From NCBI RefSeq assembly GCF_002950575.1, contig NZ_CP026923.1, positions 992,001 to 1,056,000 of the forward strand: 64,000 bases of DNA, given 5' to 3'. Positions 17,852-27,207 of the stretch are shown here, piece after piece. Each line of letters opens with the position of its first letter. Positions within the stretch are counted from its first letter, which is position 1. Origin of the DNA: Pontimonas salivibrio. GTDB lineage: Bacteria; Actinomycetota; Actinomycetes; Actinomycetales; Microbacteriaceae. The notes below the pieces were generated by a model that worked only from the letters and a program-made list of their open reading frames with translations, was not told the origin of the DNA and ran no database searches. The position numbers and the translations under genes were made by a program.

Positions 17852-17863
17852 AAGGCCTTTCAC
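17848..17863. terminator. 16-bp palindrome at the dnaE2 stop
   Basis: GTGAAAGGCCTTTCAC is a perfect palindrome covering the dnaE2 TGA. As RNA it could form a 6-bp stem with a GGCC loop. It lies between convergent dnaE2 and the SpoU gene. There is no immediate T tract; a pyrimidine-rich stretch ending in TTTT follows about 20 bases later. Confidence 0.35.
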
Positions 17864-17889
17864 ACCACAGCACCCCTGCTTTTCCTCTT

Positions 17890-18714
17890 TTAGGGACGCG
17901 TTGTGGTGCGTCGAAGGGCGTGTAACGCGACCGCACCCGCCGCTGCCACGTTCAGCGAATCCACCCCGTGAGACATGGGAATACGGGCCACTACGTCGCA
18001 ATCAGCAAGAGCTTCAGGGCTGAGCCCCGGCCCTTCACTGCCCAACACCAGCGCCACCTTCTTCGGGGCCTTGGGCGCGTACTCGTCGAAATCGACAGCA
18101 TCCTCCCCCAGGCCAAGCCCCACGACGTCAAAACCGCCATCGCGACATGCGCCGATGATGTCGCCCCAATCGGCTCTCGTCCAGGGAACTTGAAGGACAG
18201 TTCCCATACTCACCCGCACGCTTCTTCGGTAGAGGGGGTCGGCGCAACGCTCGCTCACAATCACCGCGTCTGCACCCATTGCCGCTACCGAGCGAAACAA
18301 CGCCCCCACATTGGTGTGATCGACAATGTCTTCCAAAATCACGATCCGCTGTGCGGTAGCGAGTAGCTCGTCCGGTGTTGGCGTTGCGGGTCGGTTCATG
18401 CTCGCCAGGGTGCCCCGGTGAACATGAAAACCGGTGAGCGACTCTAACCATTCATCTGATGCCCTCAACACCGGCAAGTCCTCGGGTGCGCCGTGTTGTT
18501 GCAGCAACGCTGTGAGCTGGGGTAGCCATTTATCGCTGGTCAGCACCGACCGGGGTTGGTGGCCTGCATCGAGGGCCCTGCCCAGGATGGTCAAGGACTC
18601 AGCAATGTAGAGCCCCCTACGAGGCTCTTGAAGTCGCCTCAGAGCCGAATCGGTCAGATCCCGGTAATCAGCGACCAGTTGCGGATCAGCTTCTGGCGCA
18701 TCAACTAACAACAC
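17890..18714 (-). CDS. SpoU/TrmH-family RNA 2'-O-methyltransferase
   Basis: SPOUT-class methyltransferase that modifies ribose on tRNA or rRNA; the exact target is unknown. An N-terminal substrate-binding region (LYIAESLTILGRAL) is followed by the three SpoU motifs: DHTNVGALFRSVAAMGADAV, ALVLGSEGPGLSPE, and IPMSHGVDSLNVAAAGAVAL. GTG at 18714 has AGAGGAG 7 bases upstream and gives a usual-looking VLLVDAPEADP start, 274 residues. It runs convergent with dnaE2. Confidence 0.9.
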   Translation of the reverse strand: MLLVDAPEADPQLVADYRDLTDSALRRLQEPRRGLYIAESLTILGRALDAGHQPRSVLTSDKWLPQLTALLQQHGAPEDLPVLRASDEWLESLTGFHVHRGTLASMNRPATPTPDELLATAQRIVILEDIVDHTNVGALFRSVAAMGADAVIVSERCADPLYRRSVRVSMGTVLQVPWTRADWGDIIGACRDGGFDVVGLGLGEDAVDFDEYAPKAPKKVALVLGSEGPGLSPEALADCDVVARIPMSHGVDSLNVAAAGAVALHALRRTTTRP

Positions 18715-18816
18715 CGGCCACACTCCTCTCAGCGGGGCGAAACATGTTTGTAAGATTCGCACCGTACCCTCAAGCCTAGGAACTTTTGGTTAGCTCGGAA
18801 CGTTGAAGGAGAGTGG

Positions 18817-19683
18817 ATGTCACTATTGGCTCCGCTATCGAGCGTAGTTCCTCCCACCGGGCACACCATTGAGTACGCAGCGGAGGTCATTCGCGGGCGT
18901 CCACTGTGCATACTCACGGGGGCGGGAATCAGCACAGATTCAGGCATCCCTGACTATCGCGGGGAGGGTGCACCGAAAAACCACCCCATGACATTCAACG
19001 AATTCATGGGCTCAGAGGCCCGCAGGCGTCGCTACTGGATGGGAGCCCACCTCGGGTGGATGAGGTTTCATCATGCGCGGCCCAACGAGGGACATCTTGC
19101 CATCGCTGATTTAGAAGAGCGCGGAATGGCCACCGGTGTAGTCACGCAGAACGTTGACGGGCTTCACCATGACGCAGGATCCAAAAGAGTGGTCGATCTG
19201 CACGGCCGGCTGGACCGGGTTCGTTGTATGGACTGTGGGCAGTCTTACGCCCGCAGTGCCATTGAGACACAAATTTCCCAGGACAACCCCGGCTTCATTG
19301 ACGCGGTTGATGAAAACTTAATCCGCCCGGATGGCGATGTGGAAGTGCCCGAAGGAATCGACTTCGTAGTCCCGCGTTGCGATTTGTGCAAAGGAGTCCT
19401 CAAGCCTGAGGTCGTATTTTTCGGCGAGTTCGTTCCCGGTTCCGTTTTTCGCCACGCCCAAGCCCTGTTGGCCCAGTCGGGTGCGCTCGTCGTGGCGGGT
19501 TCTTCCCTCGTGGTGAACACCGGAATGCGGTTAGTGAGCCAAGCCAAGAAACGCCGATTGCCCATTGTGGTGATCAATCGGGGTCCTACACGCGCTGACC
19601 AGGTTGCGACCGTTAGGATTGAGGGCGGAACCTCAGAGTCGCTAAGTGCCCTTCGTCAGGCCGTGGGCGACTCGATTGCGTAG
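18817..19683 (+). CDS. Sir2-family NAD-dependent protein deacylase
   Basis: Sirtuin that removes acyl groups from lysines using NAD. The NAD-binding GAGIS (residues 35-39) and DSGIPDYRG, the TQNVDGLH segment (110-117), the catalytic His129 and four zinc cysteines (C137, C140, C188, C191) are all present. Between the zinc pairs is an extended segment of ~47 residues. GGAGAG precedes the ATG. The next plus-strand gene begins about 35 bases later. Confidence 0.92.
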   Translation: MSLLAPLSSVVPPTGHTIEYAAEVIRGRPLCILTGAGISTDSGIPDYRGEGAPKNHPMTFNEFMGSEARRRRYWMGAHLGWMRFHHARPNEGHLAIADLEERGMATGVVTQNVDGLHHDAGSKRVVDLHGRLDRVRCMDCGQSYARSAIETQISQDNPGFIDAVDENLIRPDGDVEVPEGIDFVVPRCDLCKGVLKPEVVFFGEFVPGSVFRHAQALLAQSGALVVAGSSLVVNTGMRLVSQAKKRRLPIVVINRGPTRADQVATVRIEGGTSESLSALRQAVGDSIA

Positions 19684-19718
19684 TCAGACTTCACGTCTGC
19701 TCACAGCCTAGGAGTGTG

Positions 19719-20351
19719 ATGAGCCGTTTTTTCATGGTGCGCCACGGTGAAACCGAGTGGAACCGTATTCACCGCATCCAAGGCTCGAGCGACATTCCGC
19801 TAAACGACACCGGTCGCGCCCAAGCGCTCAAAGTGGGCGGTGTGCTCTCTCGTCACCGCTTTGACCTCATTGTCGCCAGCCCTCTTTCACGGGCCATGGA
19901 AACGGCAACGATTATTGCCCGACGCTTGCAGATGCCCATGCCGCTTCCTTTGCCGGCTTTGGTCGAGCGCCATTACGGTGAAGCGGAAGGGGCGACCAGG
20001 GAGGATCTGGACGCCCGCTTCCCCGGTGACGCACCCGTTCCGGGCCGAGAAGAGCGAGAAGACGTTCAAAAGCGCGTCACCCGGGCACTGGGCGATCTTG
20101 CGATTCGCCACCCTCACGCCGACATCATTGTGGTGACCCATGGTGGTGTGATCAGGAGTGTTGTTGATTACGCGGCACCTGGCGAGTACAAAGAACCGAT
20201 CAGGAATTGTTCGGTTCACAGCTTCGCCCACTCGACCCAGGGCGTCAGTCTGATTCAGTTTGATGATCCGATGGAGGTCGTCGCCAGGACGCTTGCCTCA
20301 GAAGACTTTGTGGAGCAAAACCCGAGCGAAGCGAGGGAGCGCGCAAGCTAA
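19719..20351 (+). CDS. Histidine phosphatase family protein (phosphoglycerate mutase-like)
   Basis: Phosphohydrolase of the histidine phosphatase superfamily; the substrate is unknown. VRHGETEWN at the N-terminus carries the phosphorylated His, SPLSRAMETA the second Arg pocket, and VVTHGGVIRSV the catalytic second His. GTG 19716 directly precedes ATG 19719; I prefer the ATG, giving 210 residues. Its stop overlaps the next ATG by one base (TAATG), so it is coupled with the YbaK gene. Confidence 0.85.
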   Translation: MSRFFMVRHGETEWNRIHRIQGSSDIPLNDTGRAQALKVGGVLSRHRFDLIVASPLSRAMETATIIARRLQMPMPLPLPALVERHYGEAEGATREDLDARFPGDAPVPGREEREDVQKRVTRALGDLAIRHPHADIIVVTHGGVIRSVVDYAAPGEYKEPIRNCSVHSFAHSTQGVSLIQFDDPMEVVARTLASEDFVEQNPSEARERAS

Positions 20352-20812
20352 TGGCCAAGCCGAGTGGCTTGGAGCGTTTTCAGGCTGCCACCGCAGATCT
20401 CGATCTTGTGGTGTCGCACATGGATCAATCCACCCATACGGCGGCCGAGGCAGCTGCTGCGGTAGGTGCACCAGTCGAGGCCATCGTGAAATCTTTGCTG
20501 TTCATGGCCCAAGATGAGCCACTGCTCGTGCTGGCCTCTGGGCCAAACCGGGTGAACGCTGAGGCTCTTGGAGCCCGGCTGGGATGTGTTGTGGCTCAAG
20601 CCGACGCACGCGCTGTCAAAGCTCATACCGGTTGGTCGATTGGAGGCGTTCCTCCTTTTGGTCACCCCACACCCCTTCGCACCGTCATGGACGAAGATTT
20701 CTTCCGACTAGAGACCGTGTGGGCCGCTGCGGGGTCTGCCCAATCGGTCTTTCCGATCACACCGGCACGCCTGCAGGAACTCACCGCGGCCGAGATTGTC
20801 AGTGTCGTCTAA
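20351..20812 (+). CDS. YbaK/EbsC-type aminoacyl-tRNA deacylase
   Basis: Small protein of the YbaK/ProX editing-domain family, which hydrolyses mischarged aminoacyl-tRNAs such as Cys-tRNA(Pro). At 153 residues it is a single editing domain. Family hallmarks are IVKSLLFMAQDEPLLVLASGPNRVN, the conserved Lys in IVKSL, and GGVPPFGHPTPLRTVMDEDF near the substrate pocket. It is co-transcribed with the histidine phosphatase. Confidence 0.87.
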   Translation: MAKPSGLERFQAATADLDLVVSHMDQSTHTAAEAAAAVGAPVEAIVKSLLFMAQDEPLLVLASGPNRVNAEALGARLGCVVAQADARAVKAHTGWSIGGVPPFGHPTPLRTVMDEDFFRLETVWAAAGSAQSVFPITPARLQELTAAEIVSVV

Positions 20813-20873
20813 CCCTCTAGGCTTTTAGGGTCTTAGGGGAAAGCCCGCACCGCGAATAGTTCTGGAGGAATGG

Positions 20874-22574
20874 GTGAGTTTTACTGTGCCGTTTGGGCAA
20901 CCGGGTCTTCAACACGACCCGCAGTGGTACCGCCGCGCCATTTTCTACGAAGTGATGGTGCGCTCGTTTGCGGACTCTGACGGCGACGGTGTGGGCGACT
21001 TCCAAGGCCTCATTTCAAAACTTGACTACCTCGAATGGCTGGGCGTGGATGCCCTTTGGTTGCCACCCTTTTACGCCTCCCCCCTGTTGGATGGCGGCTA
21101 CGACGTGGCCGACTACCGCACAGTGTTACCCGAATACGGCACACTGGACGATTTTCGGGAGCTGGTGACCCAGGCTCATCAGCGCAATATGCGCATTGTG
21201 ATTGACCTGGTGGTGAACCACACCTCAGACCAGCACGAATGGTTCCATAAGTCCCGGACTGAGCCTCATGGCCCCTACGGGGACTATTACGTGTGGTCAG
21301 ACACTGATGAGCTGTGGCCCGATATCCGCATTATTTTCAGTGACACTGAAGAATCCAACTGGGCCTTTGATTCGGAGCGTCGCCAGTTTTACTTTCACCG
21401 GTTCTTTTCCCACCAGCCCGACCTGAACTACGGAAATCCTGCGGTCCAACAAGAGATTTTCGATGTGGCGCGCTACTGGCTGGATATGGGGGTGGATGGT
21501 TTCCGCCTGGACGCTGTGCCCTACCTCTACGAGTCGGATGAGGGTGTGGGCGAATCGGAGCCAGAAACCCACGAATTTATTCGCTCGCTGCGTGCACTCC
21601 TCGATGACGAATACCCGGGTAAGGTCCTCATCGCCGAAGCCAATCAGCAACCCCATGTGGTGGCTGAATATTTTGGAACAGCTGACGATCCGGAATGCCA
21701 CATGGCTTTTGACTTCCCCGTCATGCCTCGGGTTTTTTACGCTCTTCGCTCCCAACAGGTGTCCTCTTTAGTTGAAGTCCTCTCGGAGGCGACAGAAATT
21801 CCTGACAGCGCTGCGTGGGGGGTGTTTCTTCGAAACCACGACGAGTTAAGCCTCGAAATGGTGACCGACGAAGAGCGCCAAGCCCTCTACGGCTGGTACG
21901 CCTACGACCCTCGGATGCGCATCAATGTCGGGATTCGTCGTCGACTGGCCACACTGCTCGATAACTCTCGCCACGAGTTGGAACTCGCCCACGCTCTATT
22001 GCTCTCGCTGCCGGGGGCACCGTTTTTGTATTACGGCGACGAGATTGCCATGGGAGACAACATTTGGTTACACGACCGAGATGCCTCCCGCACGCCCATG
22101 CAGTGGACTCCAGACCGAAATGCCGGTTTTTCGACCGCTGATCCGGGCAAACTCTGCCTGCCGGTAATCCAATCTTTGGGATACCACTACAGCTCGGTCA
22201 ATGTCGAAACCGCGCTTGCTCAGTCGCGCTCGTTCTTGCACTTTGTGCGCCAAATTATTCACGTCCGGCGCGCCCACCCGGTGTTGGGGATAGGGGCTCT
22301 AGAGATGGCCTCCACGCCTAACGAGTCGGTGTTGGCGTTTGTACGCACCATGTCAGAAGACCAATGCCAACCTGGGGAGCGCCCACAGGTGATGTTGTGC
22401 GTGTTTTCGTTTGCGCACCACCCCACGACGACAACGATTACTTTGGACCCGCGTCACGCGGGTGCCAGACTGCGGGACGTTTTTGGTGGAAACACTTTCC
22501 CCGGAGTCGGTGAGAACGCTCAGGTCACACTCACCCTCGGTAGTCAAGGTTTCTACTGGCTCCAAGTCGAATAA
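20874..22574 (+). CDS. treS: Trehalose synthase TreS (maltose alpha-D-glucosyltransferase)
   Basis: GH13 enzyme interconverting maltose and trehalose. Catalytic residues are readable: nucleophile D213 in GFRLDAVPYL, acid/base E255 in IAEANQ, and stabiliser D323 in FLRNHDEL. The N-terminal WYRRAIFYEVMVRSFADSDGDGVGDFQGL is typical of TreS rather than general amylases. The GTG start has GGAGGA about 6 bases upstream. At 566 residues it has no fused maltokinase domain, and no pep2, glgE or treYZ is nearby, so it may serve simple trehalose supply. Confidence 0.88.
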   Translation: MSFTVPFGQPGLQHDPQWYRRAIFYEVMVRSFADSDGDGVGDFQGLISKLDYLEWLGVDALWLPPFYASPLLDGGYDVADYRTVLPEYGTLDDFRELVTQAHQRNMRIVIDLVVNHTSDQHEWFHKSRTEPHGPYGDYYVWSDTDELWPDIRIIFSDTEESNWAFDSERRQFYFHRFFSHQPDLNYGNPAVQQEIFDVARYWLDMGVDGFRLDAVPYLYESDEGVGESEPETHEFIRSLRALLDDEYPGKVLIAEANQQPHVVAEYFGTADDPECHMAFDFPVMPRVFYALRSQQVSSLVEVLSEATEIPDSAAWGVFLRNHDELSLEMVTDEERQALYGWYAYDPRMRINVGIRRRLATLLDNSRHELELAHALLLSLPGAPFLYYGDEIAMGDNIWLHDRDASRTPMQWTPDRNAGFSTADPGKLCLPVIQSLGYHYSSVNVETALAQSRSFLHFVRQIIHVRRAHPVLGIGALEMASTPNESVLAFVRTMSEDQCQPGERPQVMLCVFSFAHHPTTTTITLDPRHAGARLRDVFGGNTFPGVGENAQVTLTLGSQGFYWLQVE

Positions 22575-22600
22575 CTCTCCTTACGGGAACACAGAGTGGT

Positions 22601-22606
22601 TAGTCT
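22601..22606 (+). promoter_or_regulatory. Leaderless -10 hexamer before the exonuclease gene
   Basis: TAGTCT ends 6 bases before ATG 22613, with no Shine-Dalgarno between. This is consistent with transcription starting at or next to the start codon. Confidence 0.4.
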
Positions 22607-22612
22607 GGTCTG

Positions 22613-23308
22613 ATGTCGCACTGGTCAGATCATCTCGCGGTGTTTGATACCGAAACCACCGGCCTGTCCACCCGGGACGATCGCATCGTCACGGCGTTCA
22701 TCGGGCTGATGGGACCAGATGGGGCCCTGCAGGAATCTCACAGCTGGTTGGCTGATCCAGGAATAGTGATTCCCCCTGCGGCCACGGCCGTTCACGGTGT
22801 GTCGACCCAACGGGCCCAAGAAGAGGGCCGCCCCGCTGCTGAGGTGGTGGCCGAAGTCGTCGCGCAGTTGCGCGAGCTGACGGCCCACGGCATTCCCCTG
22901 GTTGTCTATAACGCCAGTTATGACCTGTCCCTGTGCTACCGGGAGGCTCTTCGTTATGGAGTGGAGCCTGTGGGAGACCCCAAACCGGTGATTGATCCGT
23001 TGGTGATCGATCGTGCCCTGGACCCTTATCGCAAAGGAAAGCGAACTCTAGACGCTGTGGCGGCCCATTACGGAGTGGCCAATCCTGCCGCCCACAATGC
23101 CGAGGGTGATGCTCTCACCACCGGCTTAGTGACAAAAGGCTTGGTTTCTCGGTTCCCGGACCAACTCTCCGACGTGCTGGCTCTACACGACCAACAAATT
23201 GATTGGGCGTATTCGTGGGCGGAGAACTTTAGGCGCTACTTGGAGAACCAGGGCAGGCCTGCGCGTGGTTTAAGTGGGGCCTGGCCGCTGGACAACGGAC
23301 TCCACTAG
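22613..23308 (+). CDS. DnaQ-like 3'-5' exonuclease
   Basis: DEDD-family exonuclease resembling the DNA polymerase III epsilon subunit. Motif Exo I is FDTETTGLS, Exo II lies in VVYNASYDLSL, and Exo III is HNAEGDALTT with the His-Asp pair. At 231 residues it is a single-domain enzyme used in proofreading or nucleic acid trimming; which one cannot be told here. Downstream it converges on rpmE2. Confidence 0.87.
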   Translation: MSHWSDHLAVFDTETTGLSTRDDRIVTAFIGLMGPDGALQESHSWLADPGIVIPPAATAVHGVSTQRAQEEGRPAAEVVAEVVAQLRELTAHGIPLVVYNASYDLSLCYREALRYGVEPVGDPKPVIDPLVIDRALDPYRKGKRTLDAVAAHYGVANPAAHNAEGDALTTGLVTKGLVSRFPDQLSDVLALHDQQIDWAYSWAENFRRYLENQGRPARGLSGAWPLDNGLH

Positions 23309-23338
23309 GGCGCGGGAGCCCAGGGCACAAGAATGATG

Positions 23339-23358
23339 CGGGCCTAACTCCAGGCCCG
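23339..23358. terminator. Hairpin between the exonuclease gene and rpmE2
   Basis: CGGGCCT, loop AACTCC, AGGCCCG: a 7-bp GC-rich stem between two convergent genes. It probably serves as a terminator for one or both, but lacks a clear T tract on either side. Confidence 0.45.
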
Positions 23359-23372
23359 AGGGAGAGAACTCG

Positions 23373-23624
23373 CTACGCGCCGAATCCTTTGAAGCGCTGG
23401 TTGAACTTCTCGACGCGTCCGGCTGAGTCGAGGATGCGCTGCTTTCCGGTGTAGAACGGGTGCGAGGCAGAGGAAATTTCGACGTCAATCACGGGATACG
23501 AGTTGCCGTCTTCCCACTCAACCGTCTTGTCACTGACCGCAGTGGAGCGGGTGAGGAAAGATTCTCCCGAAGTGAGGTCGCGAAAGACGACCGGGTGATA
23601 CGCGGGGTGGATGTCAGCCTTCAT
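23373..23624 (-). CDS. rpmE2: 50S ribosomal protein L31 type B
   Basis: Large-subunit protein in the zinc-free type B form. The sequence begins [17 protein letters not shown] and contains [27 protein letters not shown]; no cysteines are present, unlike the zinc-binding C+ form. ATG 23624 has GAGGAA upstream; 83 residues. Type B paralogues are often induced by zinc limitation, but I see no recognisable Zur box. Confidence 0.95.
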   Translation of the reverse strand: MKADIHPAYHPVVFRDLTSGESFLTRSTAVSDKTVEWEDGNSYPVIDVEISSASHPFYTGKQRILDSAGRVEKFNQRFKGFGA

Positions 23625-23660
23625 TACAGATTCCTCACTCGTGGATACCAACCGCCTAGT

Positions 23661-24455
23661 CTACCAGCTCTTTGGGCTAGCTTTCGCACTAAATCGACCC
23701 TGATGGCGCTCGATAAGAAGTTCGCGATCGAAAAGTTCCGAAAGGTTTTGGCTAGTCAGGGTTTCTTCGAGCGGACCGTGGTCAAAGATTTCGCCATCCT
23801 TCAACAGTAGTGCGTGGGTGAACGCTGCAGGGATTTCTTCAACGTGGTGGGTGACCATCACCATTGCCGGTGCCTCTTCCCACGCAGCGAAACGATCGAG
23901 AAGTTCAATCACATCCTCACGGCCGCCCAAATCGAGGCTTCCGGCTGGCTCATCGAGCAACAATAGCTCCGGATCGGTCATCACTGAGCGGGCAATCTGG
24001 ACGCGCTTTTTCTCACCGTCCGACAGTGTGCCCACGGTACGGGTTGCGAGGTGTTCAAGATTCCACTCCCCCAACACCCGGTGGGCCCTGCGGGTGTCGA
24101 TGTCGTCGTAGTCCTCGTTCCAGCGGCCGGTGACGGCGTGAGCCGCGGTGAGCACGGCATCCAAAACCGATTCGTTTTGCGGTATGCGGGCTGCCATCGC
24201 ACTTGAGGCAAAACCCACTCGGGGGCGCAGTTCAAACACGTCAGTGTGGCCAACCTGCTCTCCCAATACGGTCAGATCACCCGACGTGGGGTGCATCAGA
24301 GAGGCCAGCAAAGTCAAAAGCGTCGTTTTACCGGCCCCGTTTGGTCCCAACACAACCCAACGCTCTGAAGAGTCAATGTCCCAGTCGATGTCGGCCAACA
24401 GATTCTTGTGGTCGCGGACTACACCGAGGGCGCGCATGCTGGCAACAATGGTCAT
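23661..24455 (-). CDS. ABC transporter ATP-binding protein
   Basis: ATPase subunit of an ABC system with no permease beside it. Walker A LGPNGAGKTTLL, signature TLSDGEKKRVQIAR, Walker B LLLLDEPAGSLDLG and the H-loop MVTHHVEE are all present. Such stand-alone ATPases resembling molybdate ModF-type or iron ATPases are common beside glgC/serB in Microbacteriaceae; its partner and substrate are unknown. ATG 24455 lies 7 bases after a TACGCT hexamer. Confidence 0.85.
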   Translation of the reverse strand: MTIVASMRALGVVRDHKNLLADIDWDIDSSERWVVLGPNGAGKTTLLTLLASLMHPTSGDLTVLGEQVGHTDVFELRPRVGFASSAMAARIPQNESVLDAVLTAAHAVTGRWNEDYDDIDTRRAHRVLGEWNLEHLATRTVGTLSDGEKKRVQIARSVMTDPELLLLDEPAGSLDLGGREDVIELLDRFAAWEEAPAMVMVTHHVEEIPAAFTHALLLKDGEIFDHGPLEETLTSQNLSELFDRELLIERHQGRFSAKASPKSW

Positions 24456-24462
24456 TACCCCA

Positions 24463-24510
24463 AGCGTAGTCGACGCGTTCCTGCCATCGCATGCCCGTCT
24501 GCTCTACGCT
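24463..24510. promoter_or_regulatory. Divergent leaderless promoters, ABC ATPase gene and glgC
   Basis: Both genes carry the same hexamer at the same distance: TACGCT (24468-24463, minus) is 7 bases before ATG 24455, and TACGCT (24505-24510, plus) is 7 bases before ATG 24518. Neither gene has a Shine-Dalgarno site. I infer two leaderless transcripts from a shared 62-base region; -35 elements are weak. Confidence 0.45.
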
Positions 24511-24517
24511 TAGGGTC

Positions 24518-25756
24518 ATGGTTGCCCCGAAAGTTTTCGGAATTGTGCTCGCCGGTGGTGAGGGCAAAAGGCTCATGCCTTTAACGAAAGACCGCGCGAA
24601 GCCGTCAGTTCCGTTCGCTGGGCACTACCGCCTCATCGATTTCGCCATTTCTAACCTGATCAATTCGGGCCTGCGCCAGATTGTCTGTCTCACTCAGTAC
24701 AAATCACATTCGCTCGATCGGCACATATCCCAAACCTGGCGACTCTCGGGAATGTTGAACGCCTATGTGGCCTCGGCGCCCGCACAGCAGCGTCTTGGCA
24801 AGCGCTGGTTTGCTGGCTCAGCCGACGCCATCTACCAAAGTTTGAATCTCATCAGGGATGAAAAACCGGACATTGTCGTGGTCGTAGGGGCAGACCACGT
24901 CTATCGGATGGATTTCCAGCAGATGATTGACGCCCACATGGCCTCCGGGGCGGGTGTGACCGTGGCGGGTATCCGACAACCCCGTGAACTGGCCCACCAG
25001 TTTGGGGTGATCCAGACACACCCTGACACCAAGGGAAAAATCGCGAGGTTTTTAGAAAAACCAGAGGATGCGCCTGGACTGGCGGACTCTCCTGAAGAGG
25101 TACTCGCGTCGATGGGTAACTATGTGTTTGACGCCAGCGTGCTGATGCAGGCTGTCATTGAAGATGCAGAGTCTGATGAGTCCGATCACGATATGGGTGG
25201 TGACGTCATTCCAGCGTTTGTGGAACGTGGAGAGGCGTACGTCTACGACATGTCGCGCAACGACGTTCCCGGTGCGACAGACCGGGATCGCACCTACTGG
25301 CGGGATGTCGGAACCATTGATTCTTTCTACGATTCCCACATTGATCTGATTGCCACGGACCCGGCTTTCAACTTGTTCAACGCGGACTGGCCGATATACA
25401 CCCAACAGTGGAACCTTCCGCCGGCAAAATTCACTACGGACGCTTCTGGTCGAACAGGCGATATGACGGGGTCCCTGGTGTCACTGGGAACCCTCGTTGA
25501 GGGGGCAAAAGTTCGTGGAAGTGTGTTGGGCCAGTCCGTTCGTGTGCACCCCGGGGCGGATATTTCGGACTCAATTTTGTTTGAAAAAGTCACTGTCGGT
25601 GAGGACGCGAGGGTACATAGAGCAATCCTCGACAAAGGGGTGATTGTCGCACCAGGCGCAGACGTCGGCTTTGATGCCGAGCGTGACCGCGCCCGCGGCT
25701 TTACCGTGACAGCTTCGGGAATCACGGTCGTTGCCAAAGGTTTGGTGGTGGCGTGA
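24518..25756 (+). CDS. glgC: Glucose-1-phosphate adenylyltransferase GlgC
   Basis: Makes ADP-glucose for glycogen or other alpha-glucans. The nucleotide loop [28 protein letters not shown] is at the N-terminus, followed by the catalytic [12 protein letters not shown] and FLEKPEDAP motifs. The C-terminal left-handed beta-helix has hexapeptide repeats. ATG 24518 follows the TACGCT hexamer by 7 bases; 412 residues. No glycogen synthase gene is in the window. It overlaps serB by 4 bases (GTGA). Confidence 0.94.
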   Translation: MVAPKVFGIVLAGGEGKRLMPLTKDRAKPSVPFAGHYRLIDFAISNLINSGLRQIVCLTQYKSHSLDRHISQTWRLSGMLNAYVASAPAQQRLGKRWFAGSADAIYQSLNLIRDEKPDIVVVVGADHVYRMDFQQMIDAHMASGAGVTVAGIRQPRELAHQFGVIQTHPDTKGKIARFLEKPEDAPGLADSPEEVLASMGNYVFDASVLMQAVIEDAESDESDHDMGGDVIPAFVERGEAYVYDMSRNDVPGATDRDRTYWRDVGTIDSFYDSHIDLIATDPAFNLFNADWPIYTQQWNLPPAKFTTDASGRTGDMTGSLVSLGTLVEGAKVRGSVLGQSVRVHPGADISDSILFEKVTVGEDARVHRAILDKGVIVAPGADVGFDAERDRARGFTVTASGITVVAKGLVVA

Positions 25757-26406
25757 GCGGCGCCCACACGCCACTACTGGTCGTATTGGATGTGGATTCC
25801 ACACTCTCAAACGAAGAAGGAATCGACGAACTCGCCTGTGCTGCCGGTCCGGACGTTGCCGAACAGGTTGCGGCCATCACTCGGCGTGCGATGGCCGGTG
25901 AAATGGATTTTGCGACCAGTTTGGAACAGCGGATTGCTGTGCTTAAGGGGCTCCCCTCAAGCGTGATTGAGGACGCGAAAAGACGGGTCACCGCAACCGC
26001 CGGCGCCCGTGAACTAGTCGATGCCGTGCACCAAGCCGGCGGGATTGTGTGTGCAGTATCCGGTGGTTTTCATGAGCTGGTGGATGACTTGCTCAGTTCT
26101 CTCGGTGTTGACCATTGGAGGGCCAATCGCCTTGAGGTGTCTTCCGGTGTTCTCACGGGTTCGCTCCAGGGTGAACTCATTGACGCGCTGGCAAAGGCGC
26201 GCTGGCTTCAGCATTGGGCCCAACAATGGGGCGCCGCGCGCACGGTTGCCATTGGGGACGGCGCAAACGATTTAGACATGATGGCGGCGGCAGATGTCTC
26301 GATCGGCTTCGTACCGAAGTTACTCGTTCGCCAACACGCCACACACTGTATTGATACCCGGGATGTGTCACACGCGATTGAGCTGCTCGGCCTGGAGAGG
26401 GCGTAG
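25753..26406 (+). CDS. serB: Phosphoserine phosphatase SerB
   Basis: HAD-type phosphatase performing the last step of serine synthesis. Motif [17 protein letters not shown] carries the nucleophile Asp, followed by [18 protein letters not shown], Lys in ALAKARWL, and [19 protein letters not shown]. At 217 residues it has the short form without an ACT domain. The GTG start overlaps the glgC stop. Confidence 0.92.
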   Translation: MSGAHTPLLVVLDVDSTLSNEEGIDELACAAGPDVAEQVAAITRRAMAGEMDFATSLEQRIAVLKGLPSSVIEDAKRRVTATAGARELVDAVHQAGGIVCAVSGGFHELVDDLLSSLGVDHWRANRLEVSSGVLTGSLQGELIDALAKARWLQHWAQQWGAARTVAIGDGANDLDMMAAADVSIGFVPKLLVRQHATHCIDTRDVSHAIELLGLERA

Positions 26407-26449
26407 CGACCTGCGAGGCTCACTCTCAAGGGTGGAGGGTCACCGAGGT

Positions 26450-27160
26450 CTAGTGCCCCATCCCCAGTCCACCATCGACAGGAATCACGGCGCCGGAAAT
26501 GTAGGCGGCGTCATCGGAGGCTAACCACGTGACCACTTTGGCCACTTCGGAAGGCTCCGCAAAACGACCGGCGGGAATGGCCTGAAGGTAGCTTGCGCGC
26601 TGTTCATCGGACAGCTGATCGGTCATGTCTGTGTTGATAAAACCGGGGGCCACCACGTTGGCGGTGATTCCCCTACCGCCTAGTTCCCTTGTGAGGGAAC
26701 GCGCGAAACCGACCAGGCCTGATTTGGCTGCGGCGTAATTGACCTGTCCGGGGGACCCGTAAAGACCGACAACGCTCGAGATGAGAATGACCCGGCCGAA
26801 CCGGCCTTTCACCATTGACTTGATTGCTCGCTTGACGACCCTGAACACTCCGGTCAGGTTCGTGTTAATTACGGTCTCAAAATCCTCATCAGACATCCTC
26901 ATCAACAGGGTGTCACGAGTGATTCCCGCGTTTGCTACGACCACTTCGATGGGCCCCAGTGCGTCTTCGACCTCGGCCAGGGCATTATCGAGGCTTTTCC
27001 CGTCCGTGACGTCAGCGCGGACAGTGAGAGTGCCTTCCGGGCCTTCTCCCGATCGGGCCGTCACAGCCACCCGGTGTCCCGCTTCCACACATTGTTGGGC
27101 GATGGCGTAGCCGATGCCTCGATTGCCTCCAGTGACCAAAACAGTCCGTGTCGATGTCAT
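26450..27160 (-). CDS. fabG: 3-oxoacyl-ACP reductase FabG-type SDR
   Basis: NADPH-dependent short-chain dehydrogenase, likely the beta-ketoacyl-ACP reductase of fatty acid synthesis. The cofactor motif TGGNRGIG, NAGIT, the catalytic Ser in ISSVVGLYGSPGQ, and YAAAKSGL (Tyr and Lys) are present, and the ending GAVIPVDGGLGMGH is typical of FabG. ATG 27160 was chosen: TATGCT lies 8 bases upstream and no Shine-Dalgarno is present; 236 residues. Other SDR substrates cannot be excluded. Confidence 0.88.
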   Translation of the reverse strand: MTSTRTVLVTGGNRGIGYAIAQQCVEAGHRVAVTARSGEGPEGTLTVRADVTDGKSLDNALAEVEDALGPIEVVVANAGITRDTLLMRMSDEDFETVINTNLTGVFRVVKRAIKSMVKGRFGRVILISSVVGLYGSPGQVNYAAAKSGLVGFARSLTRELGGRGITANVVAPGFINTDMTDQLSDEQRASYLQAIPAGRFAEPSEVAKVVTWLASDDAAYISGAVIPVDGGLGMGH

Positions 27161-27207
27161 AGACATCAAGCATATGTGCAGGCAGAACGCCTAGCATTGT
27201 GAGCACT

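Noticed and set aside
17848-17863. 16-bp palindrome as a regulator-binding site
   Set aside because: It covers the dnaE2 stop between convergent genes, so a terminator role is simpler.
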